From the NCBI RefSeq assembly GCF_009729415.1, contig NZ_MPKW01000034.1:1-64000 (forward strand): a stretch of DNA of 64,000 bases, in the 5' to 3' direction. The notes beneath the pieces are model-generated. The model worked only from the letters and a program-made list of their open reading frames with translations, ran no database searches and was not told the origin of the DNA. This document shows positions 24,973-34,100 of the stretch, one piece after another. Numbering within the stretch: the stretch's first letter is position 1; every line of letters begins with the position of its first letter. Source of the DNA: Mycolicibacterium sp. CBMA 234 (lineage in GTDB: Bacteria > Actinomycetota > Actinomycetes > Mycobacteriales > Mycobacteriaceae). The position numbers and the translations under genes are program-made.

Positions 24973-26123
24973 GCAGGCTCCTGATGTCTCGGCGGCAGGC
25001 GCTGGTGGCCACGGTTGCCGGCGCCGCTGGGGCTTTCGGCCTCGCCGACCTCGCCCACAGTGCCACAACGGATTCGGCGGCCGCCGGGCCGTTGCGAGTG
25101 GGGTACCTGCCGATCACCGACGCGGCGCCGCTGTTGCTGGCGCATTCCGCGGGACTGTATCCCGCCGGCGTCGGCAAGCCGGTGTTGTTTCGGAGCTGGT
25201 CGGCGCTCGGCGAGGCATTCCTGAACCGTCAACTAGACGTGGTGCATCTGCTGATGCCCATGGCCGTGCAGCTGCGGTACGCCCTAGGCGGCGGCATCCG
25301 GGTGTTGGGCTGGAACCACACCAACGGCTCGGCGCTGACTGTCGCCCCACACATCCGCGAGCTGTCAGACCTCGCGGGCGCGCAGCTGGCGATCCCGTTC
25401 TGGTGGTCGATTCACAACATCGTGCTGCAGAAGATGCTGCGGGCCAACGGATTGCAACCGGTGATCCGGCAGTCGGCGTCGCGGACCGCGCGCACCGTCG
25501 AACTCGTCGTGATGAGTCCGTCGGACATGGTGCCGGCTCTGGCCACGGGCACCATCGGAGGCTACGTCGTGGCAGATCCCTTCAACGCGATGGCGCAGAT
25601 CAAGAAGATCGGCCGGATCCATACCTTCCTGGGCGATGTCTGGCGTGACCACGCCTGCTGCGCCCTGGTGACCCGCGAAGACGTGATTGCCAGCCGTCCG
25701 GCGGCCGTGCAACAGCTCACGGATGCGGTGGTGACAGCGCAACTCGCGCTGTCGAACGACCGGAAGGCGGCCGCCGCCAAGCTCGGTGGCGGTCGATATC
25801 TCCCGCAGCCCGTGCCGGCGGTGACATTGGCGATGACGTATCCCACGCCGTCGTATCCGCTGCGGCACCCGGACTGGCAGCCGCAGCGGCTCGGCTTTCA
25901 GCCTTTCCCGTTCCCGAGCTTCACCGCCGAACTCGTGGGGGCCATGCACGAGACCGTCATCGACGGTGACCGGAGCTTCCTGGAACGGCTGGACCCCGCG
26001 GTCGTGCACGGTGAGCTCGTCGATGACACCTTCGTTCGCAATTCGATTCGGGCCCACGGCGGTCCGGCAGCCTTTGGGCTCAGTGGCGATTTCACCCGGA
26101 CCGAGCAATTGGAGCTGGTATGA
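24969..26123 (+). CDS. Tat-exported ABC substrate-binding protein (SsuA/NrtA/TauA type)
   Basis: A 384-residue solute receptor. The N-terminus LMSRRQALVATVAGAAGAFG is a twin-arginine signal. The mature domain opens with LRVGYLPITDAAPLLLAHSAGL and continues with FLNRQLDVVHLLMPMAV, the pattern of the nitrate/sulfonate/bicarbonate binding family. Other family blocks are IAIPF-like LAIPFWWSIHNIVLQKML and IGGYVVADPFNAMAQ. It lies between the ATPase and permease with 4-base overlaps. The ligand could be a sulfonate, sulfinate, nitrile-like or other small anion. The neighbouring SfnB-like oxygenase favours organosulfur (inference). Confidence 0.9.
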   Translation: MSRLLMSRRQALVATVAGAAGAFGLADLAHSATTDSAAAGPLRVGYLPITDAAPLLLAHSAGLYPAGVGKPVLFRSWSALGEAFLNRQLDVVHLLMPMAVQLRYALGGGIRVLGWNHTNGSALTVAPHIRELSDLAGAQLAIPFWWSIHNIVLQKMLRANGLQPVIRQSASRTARTVELVVMSPSDMVPALATGTIGGYVVADPFNAMAQIKKIGRIHTFLGDVWRDHACCALVTREDVIASRPAAVQQLTDAVVTAQLALSNDRKAAAAKLGGGRYLPQPVPAVTLAMTYPTPSYPLRHPDWQPQRLGFQPFPFPSFTAELVGAMHETVIDGDRSFLERLDPAVVHGELVDDTFVRNSIRAHGGPAAFGLSGDFTRTEQLELV

Positions 26124-26926
26124 CCACGACATCCGTTCGTGTAGCGACTGATCCGCCGCAGGCGATACGGCGTTGGGTGCCTCCGGTCGTCGCCGTCGCC
26201 GTGGCGGTCGGTCTCTGGTGGCTGGCGACCACCGTCCTGTGCGCCCCGCACTCGCTGCTGCGCCAGGCAGCTCCGCAGCGCGTCGCACCGGCGGTGGTGG
26301 ACCTGTTCTCCCGCGGTGTGTTGTTGCCTGACATCGGAATCAGCTTGTGGCGCTTGCTGATCGGGCTGGCAGTGGCGGTCGTGATCGGGATTCCGGCAGG
26401 ACTGCTGCTCGGGCTCAGCCGCACCGCCGAACGCGCCTCCGCCCCGGTAGTCCAGTTCGCCCGGATGATCTCGCCGCTGTCCTGGGCGCCCATCGCCGTG
26501 GCGGTGTTCGGCATCGGCAACGAGCCGGTGATCTTCCTGATCGCGGTGGCGGCGGTATGGCCGGTGCTGATCAACACCGCGGCAGGGGTGCGATCCGTCG
26601 ACCCGGGATATTTGGATGTGGCGCGGTCGTTCCACGCCACGCGGTGGGAATTGGTCACGGCCGTAGTGCTGCCGGCCATCCGTGGGCAATTGCAAACCGG
26701 CGTGCGTTTGGCGCTAGGTATCGCCTGGGTGGTGCTGGTTCCCGCGGAAATGCTCGGTGTGCGTTCGGGTCTGGGCTACCAGGTGCTCAATGCCCGGGAC
26801 CAGCTGGCCTACGACCAGGTGGTGGCGGTCATTGTGGTGATCGGAGCGCTGGGTTTCCTGCTGGACGTCGTCGCGCGGCGACTCATTTCGCCGGACAGGC
26901 CAGGGACACCGCCCGACCGGGGATAG
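26120..26926 (+). CDS. ABC transporter permease (SsuC/TauC type)
   Basis: A 268-residue membrane component. Five to six TM segments are seen, from about 20 to 255. The EAA-like ATPase-contact loop is in the region GYLDVARSFHATRWELVTAV (about 156-175). The IRGQLQTGVRLALGIAWVVLV and EMLGVRSGLGYQVLNARD blocks are characteristic of sulfonate/nitrate permeases. It overlaps the binding-protein stop by ATGA. A degenerate IspD-like gene starts 10 bases after its stop, so that gene is probably part of the same transcript. Confidence 0.92.
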   Translation: MTTTSVRVATDPPQAIRRWVPPVVAVAVAVGLWWLATTVLCAPHSLLRQAAPQRVAPAVVDLFSRGVLLPDIGISLWRLLIGLAVAVVIGIPAGLLLGLSRTAERASAPVVQFARMISPLSWAPIAVAVFGIGNEPVIFLIAVAAVWPVLINTAAGVRSVDPGYLDVARSFHATRWELVTAVVLPAIRGQLQTGVRLALGIAWVVLVPAEMLGVRSGLGYQVLNARDQLAYDQVVAVIVVIGALGFLLDVVARRLISPDRPGTPPDRG

Positions 26927-26935
26927 GGTGGCGCG

Positions 26936-27529
26936 GTGACTCTTTCGGCGATCGTGACCGTGCCGCCCGACCTGGCGCCGGCCGACTTCACCGCGCCGAT
27001 CGCGGGCGAACCGGCGCTGGTGCGGGCTGTGCGGGCGGTACGTGGCCTTGCGCCGGTATATGTGGCGGCTGCCGAAGGGTTGGCGGACGCGGCTGCGGAA
27101 TGCCTTGCGGCCCATGGCCTCAGCGACGTGGCGATCGTTGCACCGAGTGACTGGCCGTGCGACGGGGATGCGGTGCTGGTGCACGATGTCCGGTACCCGT
27201 TGGCTCCCGCCGAGTTGGCGGCCCGGGTGGCTGCGGGTCTGGCGGAACACGATGTCGTCGTCCCCGTCCTGCCGATGACCGACAGCGTGAAAACCATTGC
27301 CGCCCATGGCATTGTGCTGGGAAATGTGGACCGGTCCGAATTGGTCACCGCCCAGTTCCCGCGGGGCTTCACAGCGGCGGCACTGGCTCGATTCCCGCGG
27401 ACCGATGACCTGGCGGCGCTGACGTCCTCGGACTTGCGGGTCGGCACCGTCGACGGCGACCCCAACGCGTTCGCCGTCGACCTGACTCAGGACCGGGGAC
27501 TGCTGGAGGCGATCGTCAGGGCGGACTGA
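26936..27529 (+). CDS. Degenerate IspD-like cytidylyltransferase-fold protein
   Basis: A 197-residue protein with the fold signature but not the active site of IspD. Recognisable blocks are AVLVHDVRYPLAP (IspD LVHDAARPL), VVVPVLPMTDSVKTI (IspD PVLPVTDTIK), TAQFPRGFTAAAL (IspD TPQAFR) and a C-terminal NAFAVDLTQD. The N-terminal nucleotide loop GxGxR with its Lys is absent: residues 1-30 have no such motif. The C-terminal Lys of NFKVT is replaced. It starts at GTG, 10 bases after the permease stop. It is probably catalytically inactive or repurposed. An intact paralogue lies convergent, 100 bases away. Confidence 0.72.
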   Translation: MTLSAIVTVPPDLAPADFTAPIAGEPALVRAVRAVRGLAPVYVAAAEGLADAAAECLAAHGLSDVAIVAPSDWPCDGDAVLVHDVRYPLAPAELAARVAAGLAEHDVVVPVLPMTDSVKTIAAHGIVLGNVDRSELVTAQFPRGFTAAALARFPRTDDLAALTSSDLRVGTVDGDPNAFAVDLTQDRGLLEAIVRAD

Positions 27530-27549
27530 TCGAAGCCCGGCGCTTATGT

Positions 27550-27608
27550 CGAGCGTGGGGGTTGTCGTTGGGCACATCGGCGTGTCGTCTCGATAACCAA
27601 CACGCTCG
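27550..27608. terminator. CGAGCGTG-type intergenic hairpin 1
   Basis: Inverted repeat between two convergent IspD-like genes. The outer stem CGAGCGTG/CACGCTCG is 8 bp. After a 2x2 internal loop comes an inner stem GGTTGTCG/CGATAACC with one G-U pair. There is no U-tract, so it would be a bidirectional hairpin-only terminator or a dispersed repeat. Same family as the elements at 29710, 40783 and 42233. Confidence 0.6.
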
Positions 27609-27628
27609 GTTCAGGGGCGCAGTCAGTG

Positions 27629-28330
27629 CTACCGCTGGCTGAGCAGCCGCTCGGCGACCTGGACGTCGTGCGCGAACGTCACCTTGAAATTCGAGGCGGA
27701 GCCGGCGATGGCGTGGACCTCGATGTCGGTGAACCGCTCCACGCATGACGACGTGTCGGTGCCCTCGAATCCGGCGGCCGCCGCGTCCCGGTACGCCTGC
27801 CACAGCGGCGCGGCGCGAAAGGCCTGCGGCGTCTGGACCCGCACCAGCGATTGGTCGATGGCGGTCAGGGCGCCCGCTGACATTCGCAACACATCGCCCG
27901 ACGGCAGCACCGGAATGGCCCCGCCCTGGGTGCGTGCCGCCTCGACCGCTGCGGTCATCAATGCCGGGCCGGCCAGGGGCCGGGCCGCGTCGTGGATCAG
28001 CACGACGTCGACCGTCCCGGCCTCGATATCCGGGGCCAGGTAGGTCAGCACGTTGTGTTCGGAGCCGTGGCGCGAGTTGCCGCCCTCGACGAATTCGACT
28101 GTGGTGTCGGGGAGTTCGTCGGCCATGAGCTGCTCGACCTGGTCGTGTTCGCCGCGCCGGAATACCAGAATGGTGCGGGCGATCTCCGGGCTGGCGGCCA
28201 CGGCCGCCACCGACCACGCGACCATGCTGCGGCCGGCCAGCTGAAGGTAGGCCTTGTTGCCGTCGGCCCCGACGCGCGATCCGATACCTGCGGCGAGCAC
28301 GACGCCGACGGCGATCGGGGGAGCGGACAT
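27629..28330 (-). CDS. IspD-family 2-C-methyl-D-erythritol 4-phosphate cytidylyltransferase (paralogue)
   Basis: A 233-residue cytidylyltransferase. The nucleotide loop VVLAAGIGSRVGADGNKAYL (about 10-29) contains the conserved Arg and Lys. Further motifs are LIHDAARPL (about 109-117), RVQTPQAFR (about 160-168), a TDTSSCVE substrate region and the C-terminal NFKVTFAHD with its Lys. All catalytic positions appear intact. No ispF neighbour is present. Mycobacterial ispD normally pairs with ispF, so this may be a second copy or a related polyol-phosphate cytidylyltransferase. It is convergent with the degenerate paralogue. Confidence 0.82.
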   Translation of the reverse strand: MSAPPIAVGVVLAAGIGSRVGADGNKAYLQLAGRSMVAWSVAAVAASPEIARTILVFRRGEHDQVEQLMADELPDTTVEFVEGGNSRHGSEHNVLTYLAPDIEAGTVDVVLIHDAARPLAGPALMTAAVEAARTQGGAIPVLPSGDVLRMSAGALTAIDQSLVRVQTPQAFRAAPLWQAYRDAAAAGFEGTDTSSCVERFTDIEVHAIAGSASNFKVTFAHDVQVAERLLSQR

Positions 28331-28422
28331 GTCTTCACGGTAGTGGGACGCCGGTGCGGATCTGCGGCAGGCTTACCGTGAAGCGGCCCGACGTGGGCCC
28401 GGATCCGTGAAGGGGACACGCA

Positions 28423-29688
28423 ATGGATGGGGCCGAACAGCACCCCCCGAGTGCGGTGCGGCCGCACCGCCTGACCCCGATGCGCGGACGGGATCCGCAT
28501 GAGAAAGGTCGGGTGTCGACGCCGCTGGAGCTGCTGTTCGACCTGACCTTCACTGTCGCTTTCGGTGTCGGCGCATCGCAATTGGCGCACATGCTGGCCG
28601 CCGGTCACGTGGGGGCGGGGATCACGGCATTCGTATTCGCGACTTTTGCGATCTGTCTGGCGTGGATCAACTTCACCTGGTTCGCCTCGGCGTACGACAC
28701 CGACGACTGGGTGTTCCGGCTGATGACGATGATCGAGATGGTCGGCGTGCTGATCCTGGCTCTGGGCCTGCCGGCGTTCTTCGCTTCAGTCGAAGCGGGC
28801 GGGCGCGTCGACAACGCAGTACTCGTCGCCGGTTACGTAGTTATGCGAATTGCCTTGGTGGGGCAGTGGTTACGGGCGGCACGGCAGAATCCGGCCGGTC
28901 GGTCGGCAGCGCTCACCTACGCCGTCATCGTGTCACTGGTGCAGGTCGGCTGGATCGGCACGGTATTCCTGCCGACGCGGGTGCCGGTGACGCTGTGCTG
29001 CTGGGTGGTGCTCGGGTTGATCGAACTCGCCGGGCCCATCGTGGCCGAGAGGCGTTGTGGCGGCACACCGTGGCATGCGCACCACATCGCCGAACGGTAT
29101 GGCCTGCTGGCGATCATCGCGCTGGGTGAGGGTGTGGTCGGCACCGTCGCCACCTTGTCGGCGGTGATCGGTGAGCAGGGCTGGTCCGCCGACGCGGTGC
29201 TGCTCGCGGTGGCAGGCACCACCGTGACCTTCGGCATGTGGTGGGTGTACTTCATGGTGCCGACGGCAGACGTCCTACACGCCCACCGGGAGCGGGGGTT
29301 CTTGTTCGGGTATCTGCACATGCCGGTGTTCGGCGCCATCGTGGCGACGGGGGCGGGCCTGGACCTCGCCGCGCTCGCCATTCAGCGCCACTCGGTGCTC
29401 GGCGCGATGGGCACGGTGCTGGCCGTCGTCATCCCGTTGGGTGCCTACATCACGCTGGTCTACGTGCTGTACGCGCTGATGCTGCGGGCAACTGATGCGC
29501 TGCACGTGCTGCTGGTGGTGCTGACCGCCGTGGTGCTGGTGGCGGCCGTGGTGCTGGCGGGGGTCGGGATCCCGATGGCCGTCTGTCTGCTGGTGGCCAG
29601 CCTGGCGCCGATGGTGAGTGTGGTCGGGTTCGAGGTCATCGGGCATCGGCATGCGGCCGCTGCCGTGCGGGCGGCAGGCGACGCCTGA
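28423..29688 (+). CDS. Low temperature requirement protein A (LtrA) family membrane protein
   Basis: A 421-residue multi-pass protein with about 12 hydrophobic segments. The LtrA signature is at the N-terminus: RVSTPLELLFDLTFTVAFG (about 28-46). The second half has WWVYFMVP and AERYGLLAIIALGEGVVG (about 222-239), also typical. It has an ATG with GGGGAC just upstream. LtrA was named from Listeria growth at low temperature; the molecular function is not known. Monocistronic, with hairpin elements on both sides. Confidence 0.9.
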   Translation: MDGAEQHPPSAVRPHRLTPMRGRDPHEKGRVSTPLELLFDLTFTVAFGVGASQLAHMLAAGHVGAGITAFVFATFAICLAWINFTWFASAYDTDDWVFRLMTMIEMVGVLILALGLPAFFASVEAGGRVDNAVLVAGYVVMRIALVGQWLRAARQNPAGRSAALTYAVIVSLVQVGWIGTVFLPTRVPVTLCCWVVLGLIELAGPIVAERRCGGTPWHAHHIAERYGLLAIIALGEGVVGTVATLSAVIGEQGWSADAVLLAVAGTTVTFGMWWVYFMVPTADVLHAHRERGFLFGYLHMPVFGAIVATGAGLDLAALAIQRHSVLGAMGTVLAVVIPLGAYITLVYVLYALMLRATDALHVLLVVLTAVVLVAAVVLAGVGIPMAVCLLVASLAPMVSVVGFEVIGHRHAAAAVRAAGDA

Positions 29689-29709
29689 ACTCCCGCCGAG
29701 CGTGAACGA

Positions 29710-29760
29710 GCGTGAAGAAGATGGCGAAGATTCGCGAAAATCTCGCGACCTTCTTCACGT
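29710..29760. terminator. CGAGCGTG-type intergenic hairpin 2
   Basis: Perfect 10-bp outer stem CGTGAAGAAG/CTTCTTCACG. An inner stem around GCGAAGATT/AATCTCGC carries one bulge. It lies 3' of the LtrA gene and begins within a short tandem GAGCGTGAA duplication (29699-29715). No U-tract follows. Likely transcript-end structure or dispersed element. Confidence 0.6.
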
Positions 29761-29836
29761 TGGTCGAAAACTCTGAGGTCACTGTGGCCTGTGGCGTTCA
29801 CGGGTCTGAAGGGACAGCTGTCCTATCCTGAGACGC

Positions 29837-30562
29837 GTGGCAATTTCGCGTCGTGACCTGCTGAAATACGCCGCTGCGGCGCCGGCCGCGATGGGGCTCG
29901 GCGCCGGGTTGCAATCGGTACTCGGGGCGACGACGGCCTCGGCGGCACCGTATGGCGTGTTGCTGGACTACGCGGCGGGAGTCATCAAGGCGTCCGATAT
30001 CCGTTCGGCGGGCGCCGTCGGCGCCATCCGGTACGTCTCGGACCGCCGGCCGGGCGGGGAATGGATGCTGGGCAAGCCCATCGAGCTGCCCGAGGCACGC
30101 GACCTCTACCAAGGTGGCATGAAGATCGTCTCGTGCTACCAGTACGGCAAGGCGTCGAGTGCGGACTGGCTGGGCGGCCAGCCGGCCGGGGTGCAGCACG
30201 CCCAGCGTGGCTTCGAGCTGCACACCGCGGCCGGTGGTCCCGTCGGCGCGCCGATCTACGCATCCATCGACGACGATCCCACCCCTGAGCAGTACAAAGC
30301 CCAGGTTGCGCCATACCTGCGCGGCTGGGAATCGGTACTGGGGAATCAGCGGGTCGGCGTGTACGCCAACTCCAAGACCATCGAGTGGGCCCTGCAGGAC
30401 GGGTTGGGGTCGTACTTCTGGCAGCACAACTGGGGTTCACCCGGCGGGGCGCCGCACCCGGCAGCTGCCCTGCATCAGGTGGAGATCGACAAGCAGCGAG
30501 TCGGAGGTGTGGGGGTCGACATCAACCACATCCTCAAGCCCCGGTTCGGGCAGTGGGACTGA
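29837..30562 (+). CDS. Tat-exported DUF1906 glycoside-hydrolase-like protein, Rv2525c-like
   Basis: A 241-residue precursor. The twin-arginine signal ISRRDLLKYAAAAPAAMG ends near TASAAPYG (about residue 37). The mature part is the DUF1906 (glycoside-hydrolase-like) domain with YGVLLDYAAGV, AIRYVSDR, IVSCYQYGK, APIYASIDDDPTPEQ (acidic residues at the barrel end) and a C-terminal VGVDINHIL. M. tuberculosis Rv2525c is a Tat substrate of the same plan and lies next to fas, exactly as here. A cell-envelope role is likely; enzyme activity is not established. Confidence 0.9.
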   Translation: MAISRRDLLKYAAAAPAAMGLGAGLQSVLGATTASAAPYGVLLDYAAGVIKASDIRSAGAVGAIRYVSDRRPGGEWMLGKPIELPEARDLYQGGMKIVSCYQYGKASSADWLGGQPAGVQHAQRGFELHTAAGGPVGAPIYASIDDDPTPEQYKAQVAPYLRGWESVLGNQRVGVYANSKTIEWALQDGLGSYFWQHNWGSPGGAPHPAAALHQVEIDKQRVGGVGVDINHILKPRFGQWD

Positions 30563-31102
30563 AGCCGCCCCGGCCGTCGTGGCGAAGTTAGCTGACGCGC
30601 GGCCCAAAGAAAACGGGCCTCACGAGCAGCAAATGGCGCCGCGGTCACTTACCGCTCGTCTAGACACAGCGGCCGTCGTTGTCGAGTCTTTTCCGGACAT
30701 TTCATTCCTACTCATTAGTAAGGTCCGGGGACCGTCACGAAGCGGGTAACGATTTGATAACAATACCGCTTTGATCAGCGCAGTTGTTGCTACTCGACCG
30801 TAACCACCCGCCAGCAGGACGTTTGTCCGGTTGGGTACGGGCGGTCCCACGACGCGGTGTTACCCAGGCGGGTGGTTACCGATCCGTAGAACTCGTTGGT
30901 AACCATTTCCGGCCGAAAAGCGCCCCGAATCTTATGACACTCTTATTGCAGTCGGCCCGGCTCATTTGGCACCCGAAGACCTCGGACGCCAGACGTAGCA
31001 CGGGCCTGACGTGATCCGACGTCGCATCGCGTCGCCCCAGGGCCGACTACCAAGTCCAAGCAGTACCTGACAGGTTCGCGCGGCAATGAGGAGAGATGCG
31101 CA
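30563..31102. other. Long fas upstream region, about 540 bases
   Basis: No credible gene. GC is lower between about 30690 and 30790, and several GGTAAC/GTTACC words occur (30744, 30800, 30859, 30874, 30898). These include the perfect inverted repeats listed separately. In other mycobacteria the regulator FasR binds dyads upstream of fas, so this stretch is the expected fas-acpS control region. The distance to the start leaves room for a long leader. Confidence 0.6.
30800..30879. promoter_or_regulatory. 13-bp perfect inverted repeat in the fas control region
   Basis: GTAACCACCCGCC (30800-30812) is exactly complementary to GGCGGGTGGTTAC (30867-30879), with 54 bases between. The right arm also forms a second dyad with downstream sequence: GGTTACC (30874-30880) and GGTAACC (30898-30904), 17 bases apart. 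These fit multiple operator half-sites for a fas regulator such as FasR, or a switchable RNA fold if transcribed. Assignment to FasR is inference. Confidence 0.6.
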
Positions 31103-34100
31103 GTGACGATCAACGAACACCGCAATGTGACCAGTGGCCGGACCGCCGATGCCGTGGCCGGTAACGCCAATGCCCTCGTAGACCTCCTGAATGCCGGTGA
31201 GCCGTACGCCGTCGCGTTTGGTGGCCAGGGCGCGAACTGGCTGGAGAACCTCGAAGAACTGGTCAGCGCTGCCGGTATCGAATCCGAACTGAGCGAGATC
31301 GTCGGCGAGGCCGCCCTGCTGCTGGAGCCGGTGGCCCGCGAGCTCGTCGTCGTCCGCCCGATCGGCTTCGAGCCCATGCAGTGGATCCGTGCCCTCGCCG
31401 CCGACGAGCCGTTGCCCACCGCCAAGCAGCTGACCACCGCCGCCATCTCCGGCCCCGGCATCCTGCTGGCCCAGATGGCCGCCATCCGCGCCGTGCAGCG
31501 TCAGGGCCTGGACCTGGCCGGCACCCCGCCGGTCGCGGTCGCCGGCCACTCACAGGGCATCATCGCCGCCGAGGCCCTCAAGGCCAACGGCACCCGCGAC
31601 GCCGAACTGCTCGCGCTGCTGCAGCTGATCGGTGCCGCTGGCTCGCTGGTGTCGCGCCGTCGCGGCATGGTCGGCCGCGGCGACAAGTCGCCGATGGTCT
31701 CGGTCACCAACGTCGACCCCGAGCGCATCGCCGAACTGCTCGAAGACTTCTCCAAGGACGTCCGCACGGTCCTGCCGCCGGTCCTTTCGATCCGCAACGG
31801 CCGCCGCAGCGTCGTCATCACCGGCACCCCGGAGCAGCTGGCCCGCTTCGAGCTGTACTGCAGCAAGATCACCGAGAAGGACGAAGCCGAGCGCAAGAAC
31901 AAGCTGCGCGGCGGCGCCGTCTTTGGCCCGGTCTTCCAGGGCGTCCAGGTCGAGGTCGGCTTCCACACCCCGCGTCTCGCGGATGGCATTGAGCTCGTCG
32001 ACCGCTGGGCCGCCAAGATCGGCATCGACACCGACCTGGCCCATGCGTTGACCGAAGCCATTTTCGTCAAGCCCATCGACTGGGTCGCCGAAGTCGAGCG
32101 CCTGCGCGACGCCGGTGCCAACTGGATCATCGACCTCGGCCCGAGCGACACCGTCACCCGCCTGACCTCGCCGATCATCCGCGGCCTCGGCGTGGGCATC
32201 GTGCCCGCCGCCACCCGCGCCGGCCAGCGTTCGCTGTTCACCGTCGGCGCCGCCCCGGTCGTGCAGCCCGCGTGGTCCAGCTTCGCGCCGTCGGCCGTTC
32301 AGCTGCCGAACGGTGACGTCAAGCTCTCCACCAAGTTCACCCGCCTCACCGGCCGCTCGCCGATCCTGCTCGCGGGCATGACCCCGACCACCGTCGACGC
32401 CAAGATCGTCGCCGCGGCCGCCAACGCCGGCCACTGGGCCGAGCTCGCCGGTGGCGGTCAGGTCACCGAAGAAATCTTCGAAGGCCGTGTCGCCGAGCTG
32501 ACCCAGATGCTCGAGCCGGGCCGCGCCATCCAGTTCAACTCGCTGTTCCTGGACCCGTACCTGTGGAAGCTGCAGCTGGGCGGCAAGCGCATCGTGCAGA
32601 AGGCGCGTCAGTCGGGTGCCCCGATCGACGGCGTCATCGTCACCGCCGGCATCCCCGAGCTGGACGAAGCTGTCGCCCTGATCGACGAGCTGCACGAAAT
32701 CGGCATCACCAACGTGGTGTTCAAGCCGGGCACCGTGGACCAGATCAAGTCGGTCATCAAGATCGCCGAAGAGGTCCCGGACAAGGAGATCATCGTCCAC
32801 GTCGAGGGCGGCCGCGCCGGTGGCCACCACTCGTGGGAAGACCTCGACGACCTGCTCGTCAGCACCTACTCGGACCTGCGCAAGCAGGCCAACCTGACCA
32901 TCTGCGTCGGCGGTGGCATCGGCACGCCGGAGCGCGCAGCCGAGTACCTGTCCGGCCGCTGGGCCGAGACCTACGGCTTCCCGCTGATGCCGGTCGACGG
33001 CATCCTGGTCGGCACCGCCGCGATGGCCACCCTCGAGGCCACCACCTCGCCGCAGGTCAAGCAGCTCCTGGTCGACACCAAGGGCACCGATCAGTGGGTC
33101 GGCGCCGGTAAGGCCCAGGGCGGCATGGCTTCTGGCCGCAGCCAGCTGGGTGCGGACATCCACGAGATCGACAACACCGCGTCGCGTTGCGGCCGCCTGC
33201 TCGACGAGGTCGCCGGTGACGCCGACGCCGTCGCCGTGCGCCGCGACGAGATCATCGCCGCGATGGCCAACACCGCCAAGCCGTACTTCGGTGACCTCGA
33301 CGCCATGACCTACCTGCAGTGGCTGCAGCGGTACGTCGAGCTCGCGATCGGCGACGGCAGCAGCACCGCCGACACCAAGCGCGACCACTCGCCGTGGCTC
33401 GACGTCACCTGGCGCGACCGCTTCGAGGAGATGCTGCAGCGCGCCGAGGCCCGCCTGAACCCGGCCGACGCCGGCTCGATCGAGACGCTGTTCCCGGCCA
33501 CCGCGGAAGGCGAAGCGCTGCTTGAGGATCCGCAGCGCGCCATCGCCGAGCTGCTGGCCCGGTACCCCGAGGCCGAGGCCCTGCGCCTGCACCCGGCGGA
33601 CATCCCGTTCTTCGTCACCCTGTGCAAGACGCTTGGCAAGCCCGTCAACTTCGTCCCGGTCATCGACAAGGACGTGCGCCGCTGGTGGCGCAGCGACTCG
33701 CTGTGGCAGGCGCACGACGCCCGCTACGACGCCGACCAGGTCTGCGTCATCCCCGGCACCGCTGCCGTCGCCGGCATCACCCGGGTCGACGAGCCCGTCG
33801 GTGACCTGCTGGATCGCTTCGAGCAGGCCGCCATCGACGAGGTGCTGGCCGCCGGCGTCAAGCCGGTTCCGGCCGTGTCGCGTCGGCAGGCCCGTGCCGA
33901 CATCACCGGCCCGCTGGCCGTGGTCCTGGACTCGCCCGACGTGCTGTGGGCCGGTCGCACCGCGATCAACCCGGTGCACCGCATCGGCGCGCCCGCCGAG
34001 TGGCAGGTCAACGAAAACCGTTCGGCCACACACCCTTCCACTGGTGCCCGGCTGGAGCTCGACGGTGATTCCGTCACCCTGAACGTGCCGCTGTCCGGCG

